14,289 bases of DNA from Elusimicrobiota bacterium (GTDB lineage: Bacteria > Elusimicrobiota > Elusimicrobia > UBA1565 > UBA9628): NCBI GenBank assembly GCA_023249695.1, contig JAHFCD010000006.1:1-14289 (forward strand). The letters run 5' to 3'. A program made the position numbers and the translations under genes. The notes below the pieces were generated by a model. The model worked only from the letters and a program-made list of their open reading frames with translations. It was not told where the DNA came from and ran no database searches. Positions 7,247 through 14,029 of the stretch are shown piece after piece. Every line of letters starts with the position of its first letter. The first letter of the stretch is position 1.

Positions 7247-7275
7247 TTGAGCCGCGGCGAGTAACCGTCTACAAT
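7247..7275 (+). promoter_or_regulatory. Sigma70-type promoter of the five-gene biosynthetic operon
   Basis: TTGAGC (7247-7252) and TACAAT (7270-7275) are separated by exactly 17 bases, a close match to the -35/-10 consensus in an otherwise GC-rich region. Transcription would start near 7282, giving a leader of about 25 bases before the ATG at 7308, with GAGGTG as ribosome site. The preceding bases (7223-7246) are unusually AT-rich for this window, which supports a regulatory region. Confidence 0.7.
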
Positions 7276-7307
7276 CACGGCAATCAATCCCTAAGCGAGG
7301 TGCGCCG

Positions 7308-8840
7308 ATGATTCTGGTCCAGGATTTTCTTCAGACGAGCGCCGCGCGGCAGCCGCGGAAGGTCGCCTTGGTGTGCGGCGAGCGGCGGTTCACGTATGAG
7401 CGGCTCGACGGGATGGTTAACCGGCTGGCCAACGCGCTCATCGAGCGGGGCGTCAGGCGCGGCGATCGCGTCGGACTGTACCTCGACAACTCCGTGGAAT
7501 CCGTCGTGGGGCTCTTTGCCGTGCTGAAGGCGGGGGGGGCGTTCGTCGCGATCAGCCGCGGGGTCAAGCCGGAGAAACTCCTCTCCATTTTGAACGACTG
7601 CGCGGCGTCGGCCGTCATCCTGGACGTCGCCGCCCTGGGGCAGGGCCTGCTCGAGCGCTTGGCCGAGGAAGTGGGCTCGCTGCGCGCCGTCGTCGCCTGC
7701 GGCGGCGCGCCGCGCCCGCGCGCGCCGCTGCTGCTCGACTTCGCCGAGATTCAAGCCTCGGCCTCGGAGCGGGCGCCCGCGGTGCGCAGCATCGATCTGG
7801 ATCTCGCCTGCCTCATCTACACGTCGGGGACGACGGGAGAGTCCAAAGGCGTGATGTGCGATCACGGCAACGTGATCTTCGCCGTGAACGCGATCGCGCG
7901 CTACCTCAAGATCACGGACCGCGACGTCGTTCTGAGCGTGCTCCCGCTGGCCTACAGCTACGGGCTGTACCAGCTGCTGCCGATCTTCTTCAGCGGCGGA
8001 ACCTTGGTGCTCGAGGAGTCCTTCGCGTTTCCCGATCTCGTGCTGGCGAAGATGGCTCAGGAGAAGGTGACCGGGTTCGCGGCCGTGCCCACGATTTACG
8101 CGCGTCTTCTCGGCATGGACCTCGCCCATCTCGATCTCTCGGCGCTGCGCTACCTGACCAACGCCGCGGCCGCGCTGCCCGTCGAGCAGGTCAAGCGCGT
8201 GCGCCGGCTTTTCCCGCGGACGGACCTGTACCTGATGCATGGGCTGACCGAGGCGGCCCGGACGATGTATCTGCCTCCCTCCGAGGTGGACGCGCGCCCG
8301 GCGTCGTCCGGGATCGCGCTCGAAGGCACGGAGCTTTGGCTCGAGGACGAAGACGGCGGCCGGCTCGGCCCGGGAGAGGTGGGCGAGCTCGTCGTGCGCG
8401 GCCGTCACGTGATGCGCGGCTACTGGCGGGCGCCGGAGCAGACGGCCCGGCGCTTTCGGCCCGGCCCGCTGTCGGGGGAGCGGCTGTGCTACAGCGGGGA
8501 CCTGTTCCGGACCGATGAGGCGGGCTATTTCTATTTCGTCAGCCGCAAGGACGACATGATCAAGACGCGGGGGCAGAAGGTCTCTCCCCGCGAAACCGAA
8601 GACGTGCTGTACCGCCTGCCGGGGGTGCAGGAGGCGGCCGTGATCGGCGTGCCGCACCCCGAGCTGGGGCAGGCCGTGAAGGCCTTCATCGTCGCCCCGG
8701 GCGCCGGGCTCATCGAAGCCGCCGTGATCGCGCACTGTAAGAAGCACCTCGAGGAATTCATGGTGCCGCGCGCGGTGGAATTCGTTTCCGAGCTCCCGAA
8801 GACGCCGTCGGGCAAGGTGCGCCGCAGGGATTTGCGCTGA
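7308..8840 (+). CDS. AMP-forming acyl-CoA/acyl-ACP ligase (ANL superfamily)
   Basis: 510 residues. Activates a carboxylic acid with ATP to an acyl-adenylate and passes it to a thiol, either CoA or a carrier-protein phosphopantetheine. All adenylation motifs are present: YTSGTTGESKGVM (171-183), YSYGLYQLLP (217-226), HGLTEAA (311-317), YSGD (395-398), RKDDMIKTRGQKVSP (413-427) and PKTPSGKV (498-505) with the catalytic lysine K503. The domain layout resembles the acyl-CoA ligases associated with exosortase A loci and D-alanine-carrier ligases, but no exosortase is in this window. It is the first gene of the operon; its TGA overlaps the amidotransferase ATG by one base (TGATG at 8838-8842). The ACP encoded four genes on is a plausible acceptor. 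The acid substrate cannot be read from the sequence. Confidence 0.93.
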   Translation: MILVQDFLQTSAARQPRKVALVCGERRFTYERLDGMVNRLANALIERGVRRGDRVGLYLDNSVESVVGLFAVLKAGGAFVAISRGVKPEKLLSILNDCAASAVILDVAALGQGLLERLAEEVGSLRAVVACGGAPRPRAPLLLDFAEIQASASERAPAVRSIDLDLACLIYTSGTTGESKGVMCDHGNVIFAVNAIARYLKITDRDVVLSVLPLAYSYGLYQLLPIFFSGGTLVLEESFAFPDLVLAKMAQEKVTGFAAVPTIYARLLGMDLAHLDLSALRYLTNAAAALPVEQVKRVRRLFPRTDLYLMHGLTEAARTMYLPPSEVDARPASSGIALEGTELWLEDEDGGRLGPGEVGELVVRGRHVMRGYWRAPEQTARRFRPGPLSGERLCYSGDLFRTDEAGYFYFVSRKDDMIKTRGQKVSPRETEDVLYRLPGVQEAAVIGVPHPELGQAVKAFIVAPGAGLIEAAVIAHCKKHLEEFMVPRAVEFVSELPKTPSGKVRRRDLR

Positions 8841-10843
8841 TGTGCGGCATCGCGGGGGTCTTCGACCGCAGCGGGCGCGAGCGGGCCTCCGAGGAGGGCC
8901 TGCGGCGCATGCTGGCGATGCTGCGCCACCGCGGGCCCGATGAGTTCGGGATTCTGCTCGATCGGGAGGCGGGGCTCGGCAGCGCGCGCCTGAGCATCAT
9001 CGATATCGGGGGGGGGAGCCAGCCGATCGCCAACGAGGATCGCACGTTGTGGATCGTCTTCAACGGCGAGATCTTCAACTACCTCGAGCTGCGCGCGGAG
9101 CTGGAAGCGCTCGGCCACCGGTTTCGGACGGCGACGGACACCGAGGTCGTCCTTCACCTTTATCAGCGCTACGGCTCCCGCTGCCTGGCGCGCCTCAACG
9201 GGCAGTTCGCCATCGCGATCTGGGACACCCGGAAGAGGAAGCTCTTTCTCGGCCGCGACCGCCTCGGGGTGCGGCCGTTGTTCTACACGGAGACTCCCGG
9301 CAAGACGCTCCTGTTCGCCTCCGAGATCAAATCCCTTCTGAGCGACCGGCGCGTGCGCGCGGAGATCGACTCCGACGTCGTCCGCCAGATCTTCCTTTTC
9401 TGGGCGCCGCCGGCGCCGCACACGGCGTTTCGGGGCGTCGTCGAGCTTCCACCCGGCCATTTTCTCTCGGCCGACGAGCGCGGCATACGCGTCGAGCGGT
9501 ATTGGGAGAACCGCTTCCCCGAGGAGGGCGGCGGCGCCCCGGCCCCGCGCCGCTTCGAGGAGGTCGTCGAGGAGTTCCGCGCGCTCCTGACCGACGCCTG
9601 CCGCCTCCGGCTGCGCGCCGATGTGCCGGTGGGCGCGTACCTGAGCGGGGGGCTCGATTCCTCGGCCATCGCCGCGCTCGTTCGCCGCAGCAGCGCCAGC
9701 CGCCTCTCGACGTTCTCGATCTCCTTCAGCGACGAGCGATACGACGAAAGCGCCTTCCAGCGGGAGATGGCGTCTCATCTGGGCACCGAGCACCACATGA
9801 TCCGGGCGACCCACGAGGACATCGGCCGGGTTTTCCCGGAGGTGGTCTGGCACGCCGAGGTCCCCATGATGCGCACGGCGCCCGCGCCCATGTTCCTGCT
9901 CTCGAAGCTGGTGCGCGACCGCGGGTTCAAGGTCGTCCTCACGGGGGAGGGAGCCGACGAGTTCCTGGCCGGGTACGATATTTTCAAGGAAGCGAAGGTC
10001 CGCCGGTTCTGGGCGCGTCAGCCGCACGCCTTGCGGCGCGCGACCTTGCTCAAACGCCTCTATCCCGACATCGGCGGCCTGGCGCAAAGCCACCCCGAGC
10101 TGCTCGCGGCGTTCTTCGGCGAGGGCCTCGACGAGACCGAGTCTCCCTGGTACTCCCACGCGGTGCGCTGGCGGAACAACGCACGCACCTGGCGCTTTCT
10201 GCGGGGCGACGGCCCGGCGGCGGAGGCGCCGCATTTCGAGCGCCTGGCGGCCGCGCTGCCGACGAATTTCGGAAAATGGAGCCCGTTGGCCCGGGCCCAG
10301 CATCTGGAGATCGATATATTTTTGTCCCATTACCTCCTCTCTTCCCAGGGCGATCGCATGGGCATGGCCCATTCCATCGAGGGGCGCTTCCCGTTCCTCG
10401 ACTTCCGCCTCACCGAGTTCTGCAACCGCCTCGATCCGCGCCTCAAGCTGCGCGTTCTCGCCGAGAAGCGCCTCTTGAAGGCCGCCGCCGAGCCGTGGCT
10501 GCCGGAGCTGATCCGCGGGAGGGTCAAGCGCCCGTATCGCGCGCCGGTTCATCGCAGCTTCTTCCACGAGGGGGCCCCGGACTATGTCCGCGAGCTCCTC
10601 GGGCCGCGCGCCCTCAAGGACTCCGCGCTGTTCCGTCTCGCGCCCGTGGCGCAGCTCGTCGCGAAGATGTCGAAGGGCGCCCCCGTCGGAGAGACCGACG
10701 ACATGGCGCTGGCGGGCATACTCTCGACCCAGCTCGTACACTACCTGTTCGTGAAGAACTTCCGGCCCGCGCCGCCGCTCCGGGCGACCGAGCCGGTGAA
10801 GGTCTGCCGGCTCAATTCCAGACACAGCGAGGATAATCCATGA
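8840..10843 (+). CDS. Glutamine-hydrolysing asparagine-synthase-family amidotransferase
   Basis: 667 residues, cytoplasmic. The N-terminal class II glutaminase has the nucleophile Cys2 exposed after Met1 (MCGIAGVF), RLSIID (50-55), NGEIFNY (75-81) and Asp100. The C-terminal synthetase domain has the PP-loop SGGLDSS (269-275), TGEGADEFLAGYD (about 365-377) and EGRFPFLD, so both half-reactions look intact: glutamine to ammonia, and ATP-dependent activation of a carboxylate for amide formation. In a free-standing gene this would be called AsnB. Its tight coupling to an acyl ligase and NadE-like gene suggests a pathway-specific amidotransferase, as in polysaccharide and peptide loci. TGATG couples it to the ligase, and ATGA (10840-10843) couples it to the next gene. 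A nine-G run (9008-9016) lies in the coding sequence. Confidence 0.92.
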   Translation: MCGIAGVFDRSGRERASEEGLRRMLAMLRHRGPDEFGILLDREAGLGSARLSIIDIGGGSQPIANEDRTLWIVFNGEIFNYLELRAELEALGHRFRTATDTEVVLHLYQRYGSRCLARLNGQFAIAIWDTRKRKLFLGRDRLGVRPLFYTETPGKTLLFASEIKSLLSDRRVRAEIDSDVVRQIFLFWAPPAPHTAFRGVVELPPGHFLSADERGIRVERYWENRFPEEGGGAPAPRRFEEVVEEFRALLTDACRLRLRADVPVGAYLSGGLDSSAIAALVRRSSASRLSTFSISFSDERYDESAFQREMASHLGTEHHMIRATHEDIGRVFPEVVWHAEVPMMRTAPAPMFLLSKLVRDRGFKVVLTGEGADEFLAGYDIFKEAKVRRFWARQPHALRRATLLKRLYPDIGGLAQSHPELLAAFFGEGLDETESPWYSHAVRWRNNARTWRFLRGDGPAAEAPHFERLAAALPTNFGKWSPLARAQHLEIDIFLSHYLLSSQGDRMGMAHSIEGRFPFLDFRLTEFCNRLDPRLKLRVLAEKRLLKAAAEPWLPELIRGRVKRPYRAPVHRSFFHEGAPDYVRELLGPRALKDSALFRLAPVAQLVAKMSKGAPVGETDDMALAGILSTQLVHYLFVKNFRPAPPLRATEPVKVCRLNSRHSEDNP

Positions 10844-11835
10844 TCCGATTCAGCACGAACGTCATCGACATCGATTCAGGCGCGGAAACGGACCGCATCG
10901 TCGCGTTTCTGCAGCGCAACGTGCGCCGGGAGATGAAGCGGCGGGGCGCCGTCGTCGGCATCAGCGGCGGCATCGACTCGGCCGTCGTGCTGGCCCTGTC
11001 CGTGCGGGCCTTCGGCGCCCGGAACGTCACGGCGGTGATGATGCCCGACCGGGACTCCGATCCGATCAGCGAACGGCTCGCGCGCGCGCTTGCCGCCCGC
11101 TACGGCGTCGAGCCCCTCCTGGAGGACATCACGGCGGCCCTGGAAGGCTTCGACTGCTATCGACGGCGCGACGACGCCATTCGCCGGGTGTTCCCCGAAT
11201 TCGACGCGGCCAAGGGCTACAAGTCGAAGATCGTCCTTCCGCAGGATCTGCTCGAGGCCGGAACCTTCAACGTGTATTCCGTCACGGTCGTCGCCCCGGA
11301 CGGGCGGGAGGAGACCCGCCCGCTCGGCGCGCGGGAGATGCTGGAGATCACGGCCGCCTCGAACCTCAAGCAGCGCTCGCGCATGAGCGTCCTCTATTTC
11401 CACGCCGAGGCGCGCCAGTTCGCCGTCATCGGCACCTCGAACAAGAACGAGCACGCGCAGGGTTTCTTCGTCAAGCACGGCGACGGGGGGGTCGACATCC
11501 AGGCCATCGCGCACCTGTTCAAGACCCAGGTGTATCAGCTGTCCCGGCATCTCGACGTGCCGGTGAGCATCCAGCAGCGCACGCCGACGACGGACACCTA
11601 CAGCGCGCCCTGCGACCAGCAGGAGTTCTTCTTCCGGCTGCCGTTCGCGACCCTGGATCCCATCTGGTTCGCGCGGGAGAATCGCATTCCCGTCCCCGAG
11701 GTCGCCCGGGGCATGGGCTTGCCCGAAGTCCAGGTCCAGCGGGTCTACGACGACATCGCCGGAAAGCAGAGCACGACCGAGTATCTGCGGCTGAGCCCGC
11801 CGATCCTCGACCCGGCGAAGCCGGCATACGCGTGA
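10840..11835 (+). CDS. Divergent NAD+-synthase-like ATP-dependent amidating enzyme
   Basis: 331 residues, NadE-type adenine-nucleotide alpha-hydrolase fold without a nitrilase (glutaminase) domain. Visible are the PP-loop GISGGIDSAVV (40-50), ASNLKQRSRMSVLYF (173-187, where true NadE has NxxARxRM), GTSNKNEHAQGFFVKHGDGGVD (198-219) and FKTQVYQLSRHLDVP (227-241). It differs from housekeeping NadE in two ways. About 60 extra residues (roughly 105-170) sit between the PP-loop half and the NLKQRSRM motif. The DExxLG element after PTAD is replaced by CDQQEFFFRLP (258-268). It probably adenylates a carboxylate and attacks it with ammonia, but perhaps not on deamido-NAD. Ammonia might come from the adjacent amidotransferase. 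The start overlaps the upstream stop by four bases (ATGA). Confidence 0.87.
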   Translation: MIRFSTNVIDIDSGAETDRIVAFLQRNVRREMKRRGAVVGISGGIDSAVVLALSVRAFGARNVTAVMMPDRDSDPISERLARALAARYGVEPLLEDITAALEGFDCYRRRDDAIRRVFPEFDAAKGYKSKIVLPQDLLEAGTFNVYSVTVVAPDGREETRPLGAREMLEITAASNLKQRSRMSVLYFHAEARQFAVIGTSNKNEHAQGFFVKHGDGGVDIQAIAHLFKTQVYQLSRHLDVPVSIQQRTPTTDTYSAPCDQQEFFFRLPFATLDPIWFARENRIPVPEVARGMGLPEVQVQRVYDDIAGKQSTTEYLRLSPPILDPAKPAYA

Positions 11836-11849
11836 TTGGAGGCTGAGAT

Positions 11850-12146
11850 ATGGATAGGCACACGATCGACGGACACATCGAAGCCGCGTTGAGAGGCTTC
11901 ATCGCGGAAAATCTGCTCTTCAGCGAGCAGGGCTTCCCGTATCCCGACGACGTCTCCCTGCTGCGCGAAAGGATCATCGATTCGCTCGGGGTGGTGGAGC
12001 TGGCCGCCTTCGTGGGCCAGCGCTTCGGCGTGCGGGTGGAGCAGACGGAGGTCCGCCCGGAGAATTTCGACTCGATCGCCAAGCTGGCCGCCTTCGTGAG
12101 GCGAAAGCAAAGCGGCGTGCGGCCCGAAGCCGCTCACCCGGCCTGA
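11850..12146 (+). CDS. Acyl carrier protein
   Basis: 98 residues with the four-helix carrier-protein pattern. The phosphopantetheine attachment site is Ser45 in [11 protein letters not shown] (41-51), equivalent to the DSL motif. The acidic recognition helix follows ([15 protein letters not shown]), and [13 protein letters not shown] closes the fold. The DSLG context and the relatively neutral charge are unlike the housekeeping fatty-acid ACP (DSLDTVEL, strongly acidic), so this is a specialised carrier. GGAGG (11838-11842) lies seven bases before the ATG, and the gene starts 14 bases after the NadE-like stop. It needs a phosphopantetheinyl transferase from elsewhere in the genome. Likely partners are the acyl ligase (loading) and the LpxD-like enzyme (off-loading). 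Confidence 0.92.
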   Translation: MDRHTIDGHIEAALRGFIAENLLFSEQGFPYPDDVSLLRERIIDSLGVVELAAFVGQRFGVRVEQTEVRPENFDSIAKLAAFVRRKQSGVRPEAAHPA

Positions 12147-12154
12147 GGCGGGCG

Positions 12155-13024
12155 ATGGGTAAGCAGCTGCTGCGTCCGATTCGGGCTTCCCGGCTGAGCC
12201 GGGAGCTGGGGCTCGAGCTCTTCGGCGTCGATCGCGAGATCCGGGAGCTGTGCGGCGTGGACGCGCTTTCCGCCCACGCCCTTTCGTTCTCGCGGGACCG
12301 GCGGCCGGGCGCGGCCTCCTCCGGCACGCTTTTCGCCGCGGAGCCGCCGGACTCGGAGGCCTTGACCGTGCTCCGGTCGATCAAGCCGAGGCTCGAGTTC
12401 ATCCGCGCCCAGCATTTGCTGATGGCCTCTCCGGGGTTCGTCGACGACGAGTCGCCTCCCGACATTCACGCCACGGCGCGGATCGGGCGAGGCGCGGTCG
12501 TCGAGAACGGCGTCCGCATCGGGGAAGGCACCCGAATCGGCAGCCTGGCGGTGATCAAGTCCGGCACGACGATCGGCAAGTTCTGCGTCGTCAAATCCGG
12601 CGCCGTGATCGGGGAATCCGGCTTCGGCCCCGAGCGCGACGCGCTGAACCGGCCGCTCATGATGATCCATTTCGGGGGGGTGCGCATCGGAGACCACGTG
12701 GAGATCGGGAGCCTGACCACGGTCTGCCGGGGCGCGCTCGGCGACACCGTGGTCGGGAGCCACGTCAAGATCGACGATCATTGCCACATCTCCCATAATT
12801 GCCGCATCGGCGAAGGCGCGATGATCACGGCTTGCGTCGAGATCAGCGGGTCGGTCGAGATCGGGAAGAACGCCTGGTTGGCGCCCGGCTGCGCCTTGAT
12901 CCAGAAGATCTTCATCGGCGAGGACAGCTTCATCGGCATCGGGGCGGTCGTGACCCACAGCGTCCCCGCGCGATCGCGGGTCTTCGGAAATCCGGCGCGG
13001 CCGCTGCCCCCCGCCGCGATGTAG
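12155..13024 (+). CDS. LpxD-like left-handed beta-helix N-acyltransferase (short form)
   Basis: 289 residues. An LpxD-like N-terminal domain (about 15-95: [15 protein letters not shown], then LSFSRD) is followed by hexapeptide repeats of the left-handed beta-helix ([26 protein letters not shown]...). The catalytic region matches LpxD closely: [11 protein letters not shown] (191-201), [16 protein letters not shown] (204-219) with the presumed catalytic His214 (equivalent of E. coli His239), and [18 protein letters not shown]. The C-terminal helical extension of true LpxD (about 340 residues), which helps bind ACP, is missing. It probably transfers an acyl group from the neighbouring ACP to an amine, perhaps of a nucleotide sugar. 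No lpxA, fabZ or bamA lies nearby, so it is unlikely to be the lipid A enzyme. It begins eight bases after the ACP stop, with GAGG before the ATG. Confidence 0.9.
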   Translation: MGKQLLRPIRASRLSRELGLELFGVDREIRELCGVDALSAHALSFSRDRRPGAASSGTLFAAEPPDSEALTVLRSIKPRLEFIRAQHLLMASPGFVDDESPPDIHATARIGRGAVVENGVRIGEGTRIGSLAVIKSGTTIGKFCVVKSGAVIGESGFGPERDALNRPLMMIHFGGVRIGDHVEIGSLTTVCRGALGDTVVGSHVKIDDHCHISHNCRIGEGAMITACVEISGSVEIGKNAWLAPGCALIQKIFIGEDSFIGIGAVVTHSVPARSRVFGNPARPLPPAAM

Positions 13025-13126
13025 CTCCGCTTCAACGAAGAATCCTTTACATCGCCGCAATGGCCGAAGGACGCCGTCTTTCCTATTGTCCCCGCAGACG
13101 CGATTCGTTTCAACCAGGAGGAAGCC
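13025..13126 (+). other. Intergenic region after the biosynthetic operon
   Basis: The 102 bases contain only a short CTTC-AAC-GAAG hairpin (about 13029-13040) and no convincing terminator or consensus promoter. A TTTACA at about 13047 resembles a -35 element but has no matching -10 at a normal distance. The following small gene could therefore be read through from the operon or use a promoter I cannot recognise. Confidence 0.4.
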
Positions 13127-13447
13127 ATGAGGACATTGCTGAAGATCACCATGCCGCCCGAGCCGGCCAATAAGGCCATCAAGGACGGCAGCCTGCCCAA
13201 GCTGTTCCAGACGCTGACCGAGTCCGTGCATCCCGAGTCGAGCTACTACTATTCCGAAAACGGCAAGCGCACGGCGTTCTTCGTCTTCGACATGAAGGAC
13301 GCCTCGCAGATCCCGTCCTTGTGCGAGCCCTTCTTCATGAGCCTCAACGCCGACGTGTCCTTTTACCCGGTGATGAACTCCGAGGAGCTGAAGGCCGGCT
13401 TGGAAAAGGCGATGCGGAACATCGGCCGCCTCCCCGTCGGAGTCTGA
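13127..13447 (+). CDS. Conserved small protein of unknown function (often mis-named 'pantothenate synthetase')
   Basis: 106 residues, starting at an ATG five bases after AGGAGG (13116-13121). The sequence has a repetitive beta-alpha-beta feel of a ferredoxin-like fold: MRTLLKITMPPEPANKAIKDG, then GSLPKLFQTL, YYYSENGKRTAFFVFDMKDASQIP (about 40-63), EPFFMSLNADVSFYPVMNSEEL (about 67-88). The blocks GSLPK, NGKRT, DASQIP, EPFF and PVM recur in a family of roughly 95-residue bacterial proteins of unknown role, some labelled pantothenate synthetase without support from PanC motifs; none of the PanC ATP-binding HxGH signatures is here. This family match is from memory. It is followed by a very strong terminator, so its transcript ends immediately downstream. 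Confidence 0.85.
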   Translation: MRTLLKITMPPEPANKAIKDGSLPKLFQTLTESVHPESSYYYSENGKRTAFFVFDMKDASQIPSLCEPFFMSLNADVSFYPVMNSEELKAGLEKAMRNIGRLPVGV

Positions 13448-13473
13448 CCGAGGCCGGAGCCGCGCGCCGGACT

Positions 13474-13526
13474 TGGCTGCCGCTCCTTCGTTCGCCGCGG
13501 CGAACGCGGGAGCGGCGGCCATTTTT
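13474..13526 (+). terminator. Strong intrinsic terminator
   Basis: A long hairpin: TGGCTGCCGCTCC (13474-13486) pairs with GGAGCGGCGGCCA (13509-13521) with one wobble, and CGTTCGCC (13489-13496) pairs with GGCGAACG (13499-13506). A two-base internal loop (TT against CG) separates the two arms, and the tip is GC-rich. TTTTT (13522-13526) follows on the plus strand. It ends transcription of the 13127-13447 gene. On the minus strand no T-run follows the hairpin, so it should act in the plus direction only, although transcription from the right converges here. Confidence 0.85.
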
Positions 13527-13531
13527 CCGGC

Positions 13532-14029
13532 TCAGCGATGCCGGCGACCCGTCTGGGTTCGTCCGCCCGCCGCGCGCCGCCGGTCGGGCCGCTCCTGGCG
13601 CCGTTCCGGTCTCGCCTCCCCCGCGGGGAGCGCCTCGGCGGGCCGGGTCGTCCCCGTCACCGCCCGGAGAATCGAGAGAAGCTCGTGATCCTCGGCGGGC
13701 TTGAGCAGGACCTCCGAGACGCCTTCGTCGATCGCGCGCTTGTGCAGATCCTCGGTGGACCAGGCGGTCATGATCACGATCGGGATCGTCCGCGTGTCCG
13801 GATCGTCCCGCAGGCGGCGGCACACCTCCCACCCGTCGACGCGGGGCATCGCGAGGTCGAGCAGGATCACGTCGGGCCTGAAAACGGCCGCCTTGCGGAG
13901 GCCCTCGTCCCCGTCGTGGGCCACGGCGACCGTGAAGCCCCACCCCGAAGACAGGCGTATCGCGAGCACCTCGGTCAGGTCGCTCTCGTCATCGACGATG
14001 AGCACCCTTCTATTTTTTAGATTCGGCAT
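13532..14029 (-). CDS. Single-domain (CheY-like) response regulator with Arg-rich tail
   Basis: 165 residues. Receiver domain from RRVLIVDDESDL (7-18) with the acidic pair D13/D14, phospho-acceptor Asp58 in ILLDLAMPRVDG (55-66), Thr88 in IVIMTAW (84-90) and Lys110 in LLKPAED (108-114), all conserved. No DNA-binding or enzymatic output domain follows; residues 125-165 are a Pro/Arg/Glu-rich low-complexity tail (ERRQERPDRRR). It may act as a phospho-relay intermediate or through protein interaction. The ATG overlaps the end of the histidine kinase gene by 20 bases, so the two form a cognate pair. The tail is atypical and could be a late frame opening; the receiver itself is certain. Confidence 0.92.
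   Translation of the reverse strand: MPNLKNRRVLIVDDESDLTEVLAIRLSSGWGFTVAVAHDGDEGLRKAAVFRPDVILLDLAMPRVDGWEVCRRLRDDPDTRTIPIVIMTAWSTEDLHKRAIDEGVSEVLLKPAEDHELLSILRAVTGTTRPAEALPAGEARPERRQERPDRRRAAGGRTQTGRRHR

Noticed and set aside
8531..10825. Minus-strand open frame of 764 codons opposite the amidotransferase
   Set aside because: Its translation has no recognisable domain and mirrors the codon pattern of the strongly supported amidotransferase on the plus strand.
8840..10843. Calling the amidotransferase part of the NAGGN osmolyte trio
   Set aside because: That trio needs a GNAT-type ligase and an M42-family peptidase beside it; neither is here.
12134..13522. Minus-strand open frame of 462 codons opposite the LpxD-like gene and the small conserved gene
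   Set aside because: Low-complexity Arg/Asp/His-rich shadow; it runs through a terminator and two well-supported plus-strand genes.
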